Both the position numbers and the translations under genes were made by a program. Below, piece by piece: positions 8,447 through 20,418 of a DNA stretch of 64,000 bases; the stretch's first letter is position 1; the number at the start of each line of letters is the position of its first letter. Source of the stretch: Lentibacillus saliphilus (GTDB taxonomy: Bacteria > Bacillota > Bacilli > Bacillales > Amphibacillaceae); NCBI RefSeq assembly GCF_019093865.1, contig NZ_JABJXD010000002.1, forward strand, positions 310,001-374,000. Direction: 5' to 3'. The notes under the pieces were generated by a model, which ran no database searches, was not told the origin of the DNA, and was given only the letters and a program-made list of their open reading frames with translations.

Positions 8447-9667
8447 ATGAAACGTGGTACGTTCCAGCTCATGAAATCAGTTAACAAATCACTCATTTTA
8501 AATACAATTCGTACGAGCGAACCAATATCTCGAGCGCAAATTGCTAAAAAAACCGAGCTTACGCCACCAACTGTTAGTAGTATTGTCAAGGAGCTACTAG
8601 AAGAGGAATTGGTTGTGGAAAGTGATCTTGGTGAGTCACAGGGTGGCCGAAAGCCGACGATGCTTTTAATTAATCATGATGCGTTTTATGTGATCGGAGT
8701 AGACGTTAGTCCAGATTCGATTAAATGCATTGCTGGTAGTTTGTCGGGTAAAGTCATTGTTAGAGCTGAACCGAAAGAGATCTCAAAACGCATTTCAAGT
8801 GAACAATTTTTAGATGAATTAATTGATACGATTCGGTCTGTACTCGATACACTCTCAACACCTGATAAAGTGATGGGCATCGGTGTTGCTATGCATGGTG
8901 TTGTTGATGTTGAAAATGGATTGTCACTTGTGGCACCGAACCTAGGATTAACAGACATCCCGATTAAAGATGTATTAGAGAAGGAATTCGATACAATTGT
9001 AAAGGTCGAAAATGATGTACGTGCAATGGCACTTGGCGAATCATGGTTTAGCACAAATGGTCATATTGGAAGTATGCTCACTGTTAATATGGGCAGCGGT
9101 GTTGGCGCAGGGCTTGTTATTGATGGCAAGCTATATCACGGCGCAGCAGATTTAGCTGGAGAGGTTGGGCATATGACGATCGATCTGCACGGTGAGGTCT
9201 GTACGTGTGGAAATAGAGGGTGTTTTCAAACGTTCGCCACATGTGATGCCATCATTAAACGTGCCAAGGCTGCTTTAATTGAAGCTGATGAGAAAGCAGG
9301 CATGGCAAAAGGTGAAGCAGAGCATCTTGTTCATGACCAGATCGGCTATCAGAACCTTACAATAGAAGACATATATCATATGGCGACAGCAGGAAATGAG
9401 ATCCTCGCCAACGTATTACAGGAAACGGGCGAGGTCATTGGCATTGCTTTAACGAACTTGATCCACGTAATCAACCCTGAAAAAATCGTCCTTGGTGGAG
9501 AAGTTTGTAAAATGAGTGCGTTTATACTTCCTGTTATTAAAGACACGATCGTCCAGCGAGGACTGACCGCTGATGCGAAGCAAACGAAAGTAGACCTTAT
9601 TAAATTAGGTCATGATGCCACACTAAAAGGCGCGCTGGCACTATTGCTTGTTGAAATATTTGAATAG
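8447..9667 (+). CDS. ROK-family transcriptional repressor (XylR/NagC type)
   Basis: This is a DNA-binding sugar-responsive repressor of 406 residues. Residues 10-75 form a winged helix (SLILNTIRTSEPISRAQIAK followed by TPPTVSSIVKELL). The ROK sugar-binding domain follows with GVDVSPDSI, NMGSGVGAGLV, GEVGHM and the zinc motif CTCGNRGC. It is the only ROK protein in the window with a DNA-binding domain. Recurrent TTAATTAA-rich elements lie right behind the -10 boxes at 1474, 12337 (minus), 14125 and 20413, and XylR-type operators are similarly AT-rich inverted repeats. It is therefore the best candidate for their binder. The inducer is unknown; a fucose- or galactose-type sugar would fit. Confidence 0.9.
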   Translation: MKRGTFQLMKSVNKSLILNTIRTSEPISRAQIAKKTELTPPTVSSIVKELLEEELVVESDLGESQGGRKPTMLLINHDAFYVIGVDVSPDSIKCIAGSLSGKVIVRAEPKEISKRISSEQFLDELIDTIRSVLDTLSTPDKVMGIGVAMHGVVDVENGLSLVAPNLGLTDIPIKDVLEKEFDTIVKVENDVRAMALGESWFSTNGHIGSMLTVNMGSGVGAGLVIDGKLYHGAADLAGEVGHMTIDLHGEVCTCGNRGCFQTFATCDAIIKRAKAALIEADEKAGMAKGEAEHLVHDQIGYQNLTIEDIYHMATAGNEILANVLQETGEVIGIALTNLIHVINPEKIVLGGEVCKMSAFILPVIKDTIVQRGLTADAKQTKVDLIKLGHDATLKGALALLLVEIFE

Positions 9668-9748
9668 GCAGGAAAGCCATGACGGCATATCCCTCATAGC
9701 GAGATAAATGGTCATGTTCGCTCAGAATATTCAAAAGCACATAACCAT

Positions 9749-10807
9749 TTAATCATAGCAGCTAAATGAGAATACGGTTTCCGTTTTATAAGGTTCATCA
9801 GGACTGATCATAATAGACGGGAAGCCATCATAATGAAGTGCAGCGGGATGTGCCTGAGTTTCAAAACAAACACCTAAATGCTTACGTCCTGGTCCCCCAT
9901 TCAGGACAAGCACTTCTTCAAGTGCATTTGCGGTGTACATCACAGCGCCAGGCTGGTTCGTTGAAATTGTTAGTAAGCGTCCACTCGATTCCTCCCGAAC
10001 GCTAATTTGTTTTTTCTCTTGTTTTCGAAATAAAAAATAATGGTCATACCCACCACCTACTATGTCGTTTTGGTGGTAATCAGTTGTGTTTAAATTGCTG
10101 TCTTGGACAAGGCCATATTTGAGTGGCCGTTCACAGTTAAAATCAAAAGGCGTTGCTTTGACTGGTAGAAGGCGCCCTGTTGGTAATAGACTCGTATCCA
10201 ATTCAGCAAAATGATCGCTTGACATCTTTACAATATGATCGTGAACCGTTTCCTTTAAGTCACCTGATAAATTGAAATATGAGTGGTTTGTTAAAGTGAG
10301 CACGGTTGGTTGATCTGTCGTAGCCTCATAAGAAACGCTGAGTGAATTGTCATTGTGTAACGTGTAGGTGACGGTTACGTCTACCTCGCCAGGATAGCCA
10401 GATGTCCCGTCTGGGCTTGTATGATGTAATGCCACCCCAACCGTTGAATCAGTTTGAAAAGGCGTTGTCTCCCAAATGACTTGATGAAATCCACTTGACC
10501 CACCGTGCAAGTGATTGGTATCCTCATTTTCTTCCAAATGGTGTACGGTGTTTTGGAGGTTGAAGGAAGCCCCTTTAATCCGACCAGCCACCCGACCAAC
10601 AATCGCACCGAAATAATTCGGATTATCACGATAATCGGCAATATTTTCAAATCCAAGCACAACGTTTTCTATATGACCGTTTCGATCGGGTACTTTAATG
10701 TGGCGTATAATACCACCATAATTAAGGATGCCGACGACCATTCCGTTATCGTTTGTCAGGTTAAATAGTTTCCAGTTATTTTCAATAATATCCGTTGATA
10801 TATTCAT
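9749..10807 (-). CDS. galM: Aldose 1-epimerase (galactose mutarotase)
   Basis: GalM interconverts alpha and beta anomers of galactose or glucose so that beta-galactose freed by beta-galactosidase can feed galactokinase. The 352-residue protein has LNYGGIIRHIKVPDR near the N-terminus, the family stretch LTNHSYFNL with its catalytic His, and GGYDHYFLF before the C-terminal region with the GluGlu/ETQAHP segment. It lies 85 bp downstream of galK on the same strand and is presumably cotranscribed. No galT or galE is present in the window. It converges with the ROK gene over an 81-bp gap with no clear terminator. Confidence 0.92.
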   Translation of the reverse strand: MNISTDIIENNWKLFNLTNDNGMVVGILNYGGIIRHIKVPDRNGHIENVVLGFENIADYRDNPNYFGAIVGRVAGRIKGASFNLQNTVHHLEENEDTNHLHGGSSGFHQVIWETTPFQTDSTVGVALHHTSPDGTSGYPGEVDVTVTYTLHNDNSLSVSYEATTDQPTVLTLTNHSYFNLSGDLKETVHDHIVKMSSDHFAELDTSLLPTGRLLPVKATPFDFNCERPLKYGLVQDSNLNTTDYHQNDIVGGGYDHYFLFRKQEKKQISVREESSGRLLTISTNQPGAVMYTANALEEVLVLNGGPGRKHLGVCFETQAHPAALHYDGFPSIMISPDEPYKTETVFSFSCYD

Positions 10808-10892
10808 AATGTCATCTCACAATCTCGTTTTTTATGATCAACTTGAAGCGGTTATATCCGAGACCATCTTGGGTTGATTCTTACAGATAATA

Positions 10893-12068
10893 TTAGTTAG
10901 CTGTGAGTTCTTTTGCCCCGTCTCCAATTGAAGCGGTATAAAATGTCGCTTCATAACCAACTGTTTTCTTATAGTGATCATTAACGCTCTGTTTAAATGA
11001 TGTGACATGGTCGTTAGCCACGATGGCAATCGCACAGCCGCCAAAACCAGCCCCCGTCATCCGTGCTCCGATCACACCTGGCTGCTCCCACGCTGCATGT
11101 ACGACAGTATCCAGTTCAAGTCCCGTCACTTCATAATCCAATGCAAGTGATTGGTGTGACGCGTTCATTAATGTGCCAAAACCTTCGAGATCGCCTTCAT
11201 TTAAACGATTTAAGGCGTCTAACGTGCGGGCGTTTTCAGTTATAGCGTGCTTTGCGCGCTTTCGATTCGTACTGCTTCTAATGAGATGACTGTACGTGTC
11301 AAACTCTGCCGGTGTTAATTGACCGAGGCTGATGATGTCAAGCTCTGTTTGTAAATCTGCGAGTGCTTCTTCACATTCATTCCGTCGTTCGTTATATTTT
11401 GATCCAGCTAGTGTGCGTTGCTTATTCGTGTTTATAATGATAATCGTGTAGCCGTCAAGTGTAATCGGTGCGTATTGATACACCATGGATTCTGTATCAA
11501 GCAGTATCGCATGGTCTTGCTTTCCCATGCTGATGGCAAATTGATCCATAATGCCACTATTCACCCCTATAAAGACGCTTTCGACTTTTTGTCCAATATG
11601 GGCTAGGTCAATCCGATCAACGGTTAAATCAAATAGGCTTTCTAGCGCAACCCCTGTAACGAGTTCGATTGAGGCAGAAGAAGAAAGTCCAGCTCCATTA
11701 GGTATGTCCCCATAAAAAAGGATATCCATTCCTGAGGTAATGGCGTGTCCAGCCTCGACCATATACTGTATCATCCCTTTTGGATAATTCGCCCACCCAT
11801 CATGATCATCGTAGACGAGGTGTGAGAGGTCGCACTCGATCATGCCATCGTCGGGAAAATTTAACGAATAAAAACGTAATACATTATCAGGGCGCCTTTT
11901 AACAGCTGCATATGTTCCAAAAGAAATGGCAGCAGGAAAAACGTGACCACCGTTATAATCTGTATGTTCACCAATTAAATTGATTCTCCCAGGTGCAAAA
12001 AACAGTTGAGGCTGTTCGTTAGACTGAAATATATGTTGAAACTGACGAATTAGATCATGATGTTTCAT
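10893..12068 (-). CDS. galK: Galactokinase
   Basis: GalK phosphorylates alpha-D-galactose to galactose 1-phosphate in the cytoplasm. The 391-residue protein carries all three GHMP motifs: FAPGRINLIGEHTDYNGGHV near residue 25, the ATP loop PNGAGLSSSAS near residue 115 and GARMTGAGFGGCA near residue 340. The ATG (first base 12068) follows TAGGAGGTTACT on the minus strand. Upstream are a cre-like box and a good sigma-A promoter with a TTAATTAA operator (12308-12365), so it probably shares control with lacZ and the binding protein at 20573. Transferase and epimerase must be encoded elsewhere, or the galactose 1-phosphate has another fate. Confidence 0.95.
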   Translation of the reverse strand: MKHHDLIRQFQHIFQSNEQPQLFFAPGRINLIGEHTDYNGGHVFPAAISFGTYAAVKRRPDNVLRFYSLNFPDDGMIECDLSHLVYDDHDGWANYPKGMIQYMVEAGHAITSGMDILFYGDIPNGAGLSSSASIELVTGVALESLFDLTVDRIDLAHIGQKVESVFIGVNSGIMDQFAISMGKQDHAILLDTESMVYQYAPITLDGYTIIIINTNKQRTLAGSKYNERRNECEEALADLQTELDIISLGQLTPAEFDTYSHLIRSSTNRKRAKHAITENARTLDALNRLNEGDLEGFGTLMNASHQSLALDYEVTGLELDTVVHAAWEQPGVIGARMTGAGFGGCAIAIVANDHVTSFKQSVNDHYKKTVGYEATFYTASIGDGAKELTAN

Positions 12069-12110
12069 AGTAACCTCCTAGTAGGTCTGAATTTAAAATA
12101 ATTCATATTT

Positions 12111-12124
12111 TGTAACCGCTTTAT
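12111..12124 (-). promoter_or_regulatory. Weak cre-like site in the galK leader
   Basis: TGTAACCGCTTTAT matches the cre consensus at 12 of 14 positions, 43 bp upstream of the galK start and downstream of its promoter. Confidence 0.3.
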
Positions 12125-12307
12125 AATTGGAAGATGATAGATAGTGAGTCGTCGCGACACCTTATGAGAAGATTTAAATCTACAATATTTCTATTTCACG
12201 ACAAGTTATTAGGGGAAATGCGCATACAGAAATCTGTATACGTCTTTACAGCGATACATACCGAATGTTAATTCGAGATCATAATGGTCGCTTCTAAGAG
12301 CGTATGT

Positions 12308-12365
12308 AGTTTAATTAATTAACTTAACTAAATAAAATTATAAAGGGGATTAGGGGAATAATCAA
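12308..12365 (-). promoter_or_regulatory. galK promoter with TTAATTAA operator (site B)
   Basis: On the minus strand TTGATT (12365-12360) and TATAAT (12342-12337) are 17 bp apart, a strong sigma-A promoter. Just downstream, 12308-12327 holds AGTTTAATTAATTAACTTAA. It shares AGTTTAATTAA exactly with the element at 20438-20448, and TTAATTAACTTAA with one mismatch to TTAATTAAGTTAA found at lacZ and at 20441. Confidence 0.6.
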
Positions 12366-12399
12366 GTAAAATCCTTATAATCTATAGAGTGGCGGCTAG

Positions 12400-12640
12400 G
12401 ATATAACTTAAAGTTTAGTCGATTAATGAACAATGCCCACATGAGCTCGGGAAATATACGTAGACTCCAGCGGGAAGAGCGGCATAGGTTAGGCCTTCCT
12501 TCATCAAACCTCTGCGGGGTCTTCGGACGTGTGCTGTTCCCGCTAGAGTCGCCGCTTTCGGTTTCAGGTAACTATAACTGGTCCAATTCTAAGTGGTCGT
12601 ATGGCTCACTTTCCAATTGCAATCAACTTTATGCAGAGTG
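12400..12640. repeat. Degenerate copy of the MITE-like repeat (copy 2)
   Basis: The segment has GAACAATGCCCACATGAGCT, then GGAAATATACGTAGACTCC, then a CGGAAGAGC-rich centre, matching in order the full copy at 38368-38645 (GAACAATGCTCATCACTAGC, GGAAATACACGCAGACTCC). The short reading frame across it is not a gene. It sits between the galK promoter and the protease remnant. Confidence 0.55.
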
Positions 12641-12687
12641 ATAAAACAAAAAATTAAAATTAGTGTGAATTTATATTGATGCTATAA

Positions 12688-13107
12688 CATAATTGTGATA
12701 ATTTTGGAATAGGTGGATATGCTGACGTTGGGGTGGTTAAATTGAGTCGTAACAGAGCGACAAATGGTATTTACCGATATTCTGTAAATGACCGTAAAAT
12801 GACGAGTTATCAATATGTAAATTCTGATTATGTTGGTCAATCTGTTGCGAAAACTGGTGCAACAACTTATGTAACTAGTGGGGAAATTGAAAAAAGAAAC
12901 TGGAATGGTCATGTTAGAGATTCAGACGGAACGCGTCATTACTATCGTTATTTGAGAGAAGCCTCCTATAAGTCTGATGGAGGAGATAGTGGAGGAACCG
13001 TATATTGGGGGAACGAACTCCGAGGTATACACACTGCATCAAATGGAATATTTAGTCATATCCATTATGTGAATTCAAAAACTCCTGGAGCACCTAAAAT
13101 AAATTAA
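12688..13107 (+). pseudogene. C-terminal remnant of a chymotrypsin-like (S1) serine protease
   Basis: The open frame after the stop at 12685-12687 reads an IGGYADVGVVKLS stretch, which looks like the catalytic-Asp strand, and later DGGDSGGTVYWGNELRGIHT, the classical GDSGG loop with the nucleophilic Ser. The catalytic His, any propeptide and the signal peptide are missing. The upstream sequence is the repeat ending at about 12640 and has no fitting start codon or strong ribosome binding site. A GTG at 12733 could start a 124-residue peptide, but such a peptide would lack the His. I therefore call it a truncated gene, possibly cut by the repeat. Confidence 0.7.
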
Positions 13108-13149
13108 ACGAGAATCTTCAAAGGTTCTTAACTATTAGGAGGAATGCTT

Positions 13150-13521
13150 TTGTTAAAAAGGAACCTTTTTGCTGCCGCCATTCTGGTTTTAGGGATCATT
13201 TGGGTCGTCGGCTGTTCAGATAATAGCGATAACCATAATGAGAAAACGAGAGCTAATGAATCAATAGATGAAGAGAAAGCGAAAGAAATTGCTTTAAATG
13301 ATGTTCCTAATTTCAAGTCTAACAATAGTAACTTTGAAGTCTATAGTGTAGAACGAACAGAGATGGGTTATCGCAATTCTAAGGTAACGTATGATTCATG
13401 GGTGGTTGTTATCAGCTCACAAGAACCGAATGAGGATAGCCCTTCTCCTAATATTTTATACCAAATTAACGCTAAAGATGGCACAATTATTGACAAAACA
13501 AATCATGCATTGGCAGAATAG
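13150..13521 (+). CDS. Small lipoprotein, possibly PepSY-like
   Basis: About 123 residues. The TTG at 13150 is favoured because AGGAGG (13137-13142) is 7 nt away, whereas the ATG at 13144 is only 1 nt from it. The N-terminus is a signal peptide with lipobox VVGCSDN, so the mature protein is lipid-anchored outside the cell. The segment IDEEKAKEIALNDVPNF followed by a two-strand region and YQINAKDGTIID resembles a single PepSY repeat, a domain often linked to protease inhibition. It directly follows the protease remnant (36 bp), so it may once have been its partner. Function is otherwise unknown. Confidence 0.75.
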   Translation: MLKRNLFAAAILVLGIIWVVGCSDNSDNHNEKTRANESIDEEKAKEIALNDVPNFKSNNSNFEVYSVERTEMGYRNSKVTYDSWVVVISSQEPNEDSPSPNILYQINAKDGTIIDKTNHALAE

Positions 13522-13737
13522 TGCTTGATTGAAGACACCTCATATCCAATTTGGAAAAGATTTTGTCCGCATGCCAAAGTGTTCGAAACTATTTGACGGT
13601 TACAGAAGTATGTTGTTATTTGGTATTATGTTATGCCAAAGACACTTTGAGATATCATAATGACATGCACAAAATATCTTAACTGCTTACGTGATATAAT
13701 ATGTTTAGAAACAAAGTAAATAACCGTGGAACGGCCT

Positions 13738-13777
13738 AAACTTTAGCGGAGAAACTTCCACTAAAGTTTGTTTTTTT
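13738..13777 (+). terminator. Rho-independent terminator
   Basis: AAACTTTAG (13738-13746) pairs perfectly with CTAAAGTTT (13761-13769), with further GGA/TCC pairing inside, followed by G and seven T. A TATAAT at 13695-13700 lies about 40 bp upstream, so a short RNA could end here; no convincing -35 was found. Confidence 0.75.
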
Positions 13778-13793
13778 ATGTTATCTAAATGCT

Positions 13794-13935
13794 AGGAGGG
13801 TGAAATAATGTCAAACATAGATGTTATCAGAAAATAAAAGATTATAGAGCAGATTTTCAAGTGCTATATAGAAGGAGAAAGCTCCATAAAGAATCCAGGA
13901 CATGTATGGAAGATGTTATTACTTCGAACCTTTAA
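13794..13935 (+). other. Decayed small reading frame with intact ribosome binding site
   Basis: GGAGGGTGAAATA precedes an ATG at 13808, but the frame stops after nine codons (MSNIDVIRK). Open stretches of about 40 and 30 codons continue in the same and the +1 frame. This looks like a gene broken by a small change, but the product is not recognisable. The rest of 13522-14101 shows nothing else convincing. Confidence 0.3.
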
Positions 13936-14101
13936 CAGATTTTATCGTATGACTGGTTAGTTTAGTGCTGCTGTTTTTTGATAAATTGAACCCTAATCAC
14001 TTCATACGTGTTTATTTTGACATATCACCGCAGGTCTTTTTGCCCGAACTGTTTTTATTTGGTTGGGAAGAGAATTGCCATACGTTTCGGCTTTTAAAAC
14101 A

Positions 14102-14147
14102 TTGAATTAGGGTGTTGTTTCATGTATAATCTTAATTAAGTTAATTT
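14102..14147 (+). promoter_or_regulatory. lacZ promoter with TTAATTAA operator (site C)
   Basis: TTGAAT (14102-14107) and TATAAT (14125-14130) are 17 bp apart. The next bases, CTTAATTAAGTTAATTT (14131-14147), contain TTAATTAAGTTAA, a 13-mer identical to 20441-20453 at the next promoter. The element covers the expected transcription start. Confidence 0.65.
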
Positions 14148-14192
14148 ACCATAAAGTTACAACACCATTTATGTGCTTATTATTAATAATAG

Positions 14193-17291
<3,099 letters not shown>

Positions 17292-17336
17292 TGTGAAATA
17301 TGACTTGCATACCGATATGGATAGGGGAAATCCAAG

Positions 17337-18587
17337 ATGACTGATTTTGCAGCAACGACCGAGCCATTAAACCGTCCACACATCAATGGTGTCATGTGGA
17401 AAACAGTATCGGAGGCGTGTAACCTAGCATGTGACTATTGCTATTATAGTAGATGCAACGGAAAACCAGGCAAGATTAATCGTATTGCTGATGATGTATT
17501 AGAGAAGTTTATGCGTGAATATATGGAGCTAAAAAGGGGCATAGTGCCATTTGCTTGGCAGGGGGGCGAGCCATTATTGGCAGGCTTGGACTTTTTTAAA
17601 AAAGTCGTCTCGCTTCAGGCAAAGCATGCCCCTAAGAATACGATTATTAGTAACTCGATTCAAACGAACGGGATTTTAATTAATGAAGAATGGGCCGAGT
17701 TTTTTAAGACGTATAACTTCTTAGTCGGTGTGAGCTTAGATGGCCCAAAAGACATCAATGATGCCAGGCGTGTGACAGGATCAGGTAAAGGGAGCTTTGA
17801 TCTCATTACGCGGGGCATTGATCATCTTCGCAATGCTGGCGTTGAGTTTAACATTTTGACAGTTATTCATGAAAATAACGTCGGAAAAGCAGCTGAGCTA
17901 ATGGCGTTTTACGAACAAGAAGGCTATACACACGTGCAGTTCATACCGTGTATGGAATTTCAATCGCAGGATACATCTCAGCCAGGGCGCTATTTAATCT
18001 CACCAGAGCAATATGGCACATTTTTATGTGAGGCATTTGATCATTGGTATCGTGATGGTTCACCAACGATTTCGATCAGGTTTTTCGATAATATATTAAG
18101 TGTTTACTCAGGCTATTCAGCTGAAATGTGTGCGCATATGGAGACGTGCCCACGAACGATCATTTTCGAGCAAAATGGTGATGCCTATCCGTGTGATTTT
18201 TTCATAGACGATGACTTTAGGCTTGGTAATATTGCCCACGATTCTCTAGCACGTATGCTCCAAAGCGAGAAGATGGATCAGTTTCTGGCGATGAAGCCTG
18301 AGCTCAATGAGGCGTGCAAGTCATGTGAGTTTCTTCATCTTTGTCACGGTGGCTGTCCACGTAATCGCATTCAAGATGACGGTTCACGTGATGTGGAGTA
18401 TTTTTGCGAAAGCTATAAGATGATATACCATCATGCACACAAGCGGATGGAACAACTCGGACAGACGATCAAAAAGAATCGATTGTTAGAATTGATTCAT
18501 ACAGGGCAGCCCCTACCAGGGCGGAATGATCTATGTATCTGTAACAGTGGTAAGAAGTTTAAGAAATGCTGTGAGCCGCTTTTGTAA
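17337..18587 (+). CDS. Anaerobic sulfatase-maturating enzyme (radical SAM) with C-terminal SEC-C motif
   Basis: Anaerobic sulfatase-maturating enzymes oxidise the active-site Cys (or Ser) of sulfatases to formylglycine without oxygen. The radical-SAM cluster is Cys28-x3-Cys32-x2-Cys35 in SEACNLACDYCYY. GGEPLLA follows near residue 80, and the C-terminal SPASM region supplies CPRTIIFEQNGDAYPCDFF and CKSCEFLHLCHGGCPRNR for the auxiliary clusters. The last 20 residues add a SEC-C zinc motif (C400, C402, C411, C412), seen in some but not all homologues. It lies directly upstream of a Cys-type sulfatase, its obvious client. A second, oxygen-dependent maturase is encoded at 25717. Confidence 0.93.
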   Translation: MTDFAATTEPLNRPHINGVMWKTVSEACNLACDYCYYSRCNGKPGKINRIADDVLEKFMREYMELKRGIVPFAWQGGEPLLAGLDFFKKVVSLQAKHAPKNTIISNSIQTNGILINEEWAEFFKTYNFLVGVSLDGPKDINDARRVTGSGKGSFDLITRGIDHLRNAGVEFNILTVIHENNVGKAAELMAFYEQEGYTHVQFIPCMEFQSQDTSQPGRYLISPEQYGTFLCEAFDHWYRDGSPTISIRFFDNILSVYSGYSAEMCAHMETCPRTIIFEQNGDAYPCDFFIDDDFRLGNIAHDSLARMLQSEKMDQFLAMKPELNEACKSCEFLHLCHGGCPRNRIQDDGSRDVEYFCESYKMIYHHAHKRMEQLGQTIKKNRLLELIHTGQPLPGRNDLCICNSGKKFKKCCEPLL

Positions 18588-18639
18588 GACTACAATAATA
18601 GCGTATTAGATTAAAAGTCTATTGAGGAGTTGAGCGTAA

Positions 18640-20037
18640 ATGGGGAAACACAAACAACCGAATGTACTTTTCATTATGAGTGATGATCATGCGGCACATG
18701 CGATGAGCTGCTATGACAGCAAAATTAATGAGACACCGAATTTAGATCGAATTGCCAATGAAGGGATGCGCTTTGACAATTGCTTTTGTACAAACTCTAT
18801 CTGTGCGCCTAGTCGGGCGACCATTTTAACAGGATTGTACAATCATAAAAATGGTGTCAAAACGCTAGGAGACAAATTTGACAGCCGTCAGCCAACCGTT
18901 CAAAAGACGATGAAGGAAAATGGCTATCAAACAGCTCTAATTGGCAAGTGGCATCTCGGATACGGCGGACATAGTAATCCATCTGGATTCGATTATTGGA
19001 ATGTGTTCCCAAATCAGGGTGAGTATCATGATCCTGTGATGTATGACATGGGAGAAGAAAAGGTTTATAAAGGGTATGCGACAGACATTGTTACAGATCT
19101 GTCTCTTGACTGGTTGAAAAATAGAGATACAGAAAAGCCATTTATGCTAATGTGTCATCATAAAGCGCCACATCGTCCGTGGGATCCTGATGAAAAGCAT
19201 ATGCACATGTATGAGGATGTTGATATTCCTGAGCCACCGACTTTTCATGATGACTACAGCAATCGTGCGGAAGCGGCTAAGGAAGCACAAATGCGCATTG
19301 AACGAGATCTCAGAGAGCGTGACGTGAAGGCTAAGCCACCTGAGAATCTATCAGCTGGAGAGCTGAAAAGCTGGTATTATCAACGCTATATAAAAGACTA
19401 TTTACGCTGTGTGGCGTCCATTGATGACAATGTTGGTCGCATGCTGGATTATCTCGATGAAGAAGGGTTAGCTGAGGATACAATCGTTGTGTATACATCA
19501 GATCAAGGCTTTTTCCTCGGTGATCATGGTTGGTACGATAAACGCTTTATGTATGAAGAATCATTGCGCATGCCTTTTGTGATTCGTTATCCACGAGCCA
19601 TTAAGGCTGGATCTGTTACGAAGGATTTTGCACTTAATGTTGATTTTCCGGAAACGTTTCTTGACTATGCGGGCATCGACATTCCTGAGTTTATGCAAGG
19701 TAGGAGCTTGCGTCCTGTTCTCGAGAATAACACACCGGATGATTGGCAAACATCGATGTATTATCGCTACTGGGAGCACTTAAGCATTGAGCATCGTGTG
19801 GGCGCACACTACGGCTTGCGCACACACCAACATAAACTCATTTACTATTATGGGGAAGCGCTTGGAAGTGCTGATTCAATGGATGAGCCTAGAACACCTG
19901 AATGGGAATTGTTCGATTTGGAAAAAGACCCGTATGAGATGCATAACGTCTATCATGATCCAGAATATGCAGATACAGTTGAAGCGTTGAAGAAAGAGCT
20001 GTATCAATTAAAAGAAAAAGTTGGCGATCACGAATAA
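18640..20037 (+). CDS. Type I sulfatase (Cys-type), glycan O-sulfatase
   Basis: This alkaline-phosphatase-fold sulfatase hydrolyses sulfate esters, probably on sugars. PNVLFIMSDDH near residue 8 holds metal ligands. ICAPSRATILTG contains the modified Cys55 in C-x-P-S-R. IGKWHLGYGG supplies the Lys/His pair, and TSDQGFFLGDHGWYDKR the second metal-binding Asp region. The 465-residue length fits N-acetylglucosamine-6-sulfatase and related mucin or glycosaminoglycan desulfating enzymes. No signal peptide is seen, so it acts in the cytoplasm on imported oligosaccharides and is accessible to both maturases. Exact linkage and sugar cannot be read from the sequence. Confidence 0.92.
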   Translation: MGKHKQPNVLFIMSDDHAAHAMSCYDSKINETPNLDRIANEGMRFDNCFCTNSICAPSRATILTGLYNHKNGVKTLGDKFDSRQPTVQKTMKENGYQTALIGKWHLGYGGHSNPSGFDYWNVFPNQGEYHDPVMYDMGEEKVYKGYATDIVTDLSLDWLKNRDTEKPFMLMCHHKAPHRPWDPDEKHMHMYEDVDIPEPPTFHDDYSNRAEAAKEAQMRIERDLRERDVKAKPPENLSAGELKSWYYQRYIKDYLRCVASIDDNVGRMLDYLDEEGLAEDTIVVYTSDQGFFLGDHGWYDKRFMYEESLRMPFVIRYPRAIKAGSVTKDFALNVDFPETFLDYAGIDIPEFMQGRSLRPVLENNTPDDWQTSMYYRYWEHLSIEHRVGAHYGLRTHQHKLIYYYGEALGSADSMDEPRTPEWELFDLEKDPYEMHNVYHDPEYADTVEALKKELYQLKEKVGDHE

Positions 20038-20044
20038 CGGTTGA

Positions 20045-20080
20045 ACCTAGTTTTGAAGGTGAAAGCTCTAGGTCATTTTT
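20045..20080 (+). terminator. Possible terminator after the sulfatase gene
   Basis: An ACCTAG / CTAGGT stem with a long loop, followed by CATTTTTAA, starts a few bases after the sulfatase stop. Confidence 0.4.
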
Positions 20081-20172
20081 AAGAGCTCAATGAGAAGAAC
20101 AAGATTAAACTTAGTTCAGAAGCACACGTGGGCTCAGGTTGAGGAAAGCGTGGAATTGGAACACCGAACACT

Positions 20173-20216
20173 AAGGAGGTCTGTTTGGTCAAGTGCCAAG
20201 CGGACCTTCTTCTTTA
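20173..20216 (+). terminator. Possible second terminator
   Basis: AAGGAGGTC (20173-20181) pairs with GACCTTCTT (20203-20211) with one mismatch, and TTGG/CCAA pairing inside; a short T-rich run follows. Confidence 0.45.
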
Positions 20217-20244
20217 TTGATGTGGCCGTGGAGATAGGCGATAG

Positions 20245-20312
20245 TGCGTGTTGAATCGGCAGTTGCGTGTTGAGAATCGGCGAGAATGCATGTTGAATCG
20301 GCAGTTCCGCAG
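20245..20312 (+). repeat. Short degenerate tandem repeat (GTGTTGAATCGGCAGTT)
   Basis: Three near-copies of GYRTGTTGAATCGGCAGTT follow each other with 19- and 23-bp spacing. It lies after the sulfatase terminators and before the next promoter, as the longer arrays do at other cluster boundaries, but its core differs. The gap 20038-20389 otherwise shows no gene. Confidence 0.45.
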
Positions 20313-20389
20313 AAAGCAGTCATAGGAATCAGACTTATACAGAACTGTCATTCTTTTGTTCTAGTCTATTTTAAAATCCTGATGTTTGA

Positions 20390-20418
20390 TTGACACGTTC
20401 AAGTGAACTTGATATAAT
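20390..20418 (+). promoter_or_regulatory. Consensus sigma-A promoter for the binding-protein gene
   Basis: TTGACA (20390-20395) and TATAAT (20413-20418) are exactly 17 bp apart, a perfect consensus match. Confidence 0.85.

Noticed and set aside
12426-12641. 71-codon ORF
   Set aside because: It lies wholly inside the MITE-like repeat copy 2, has no ribosome binding site and no similar frame in the other copies.
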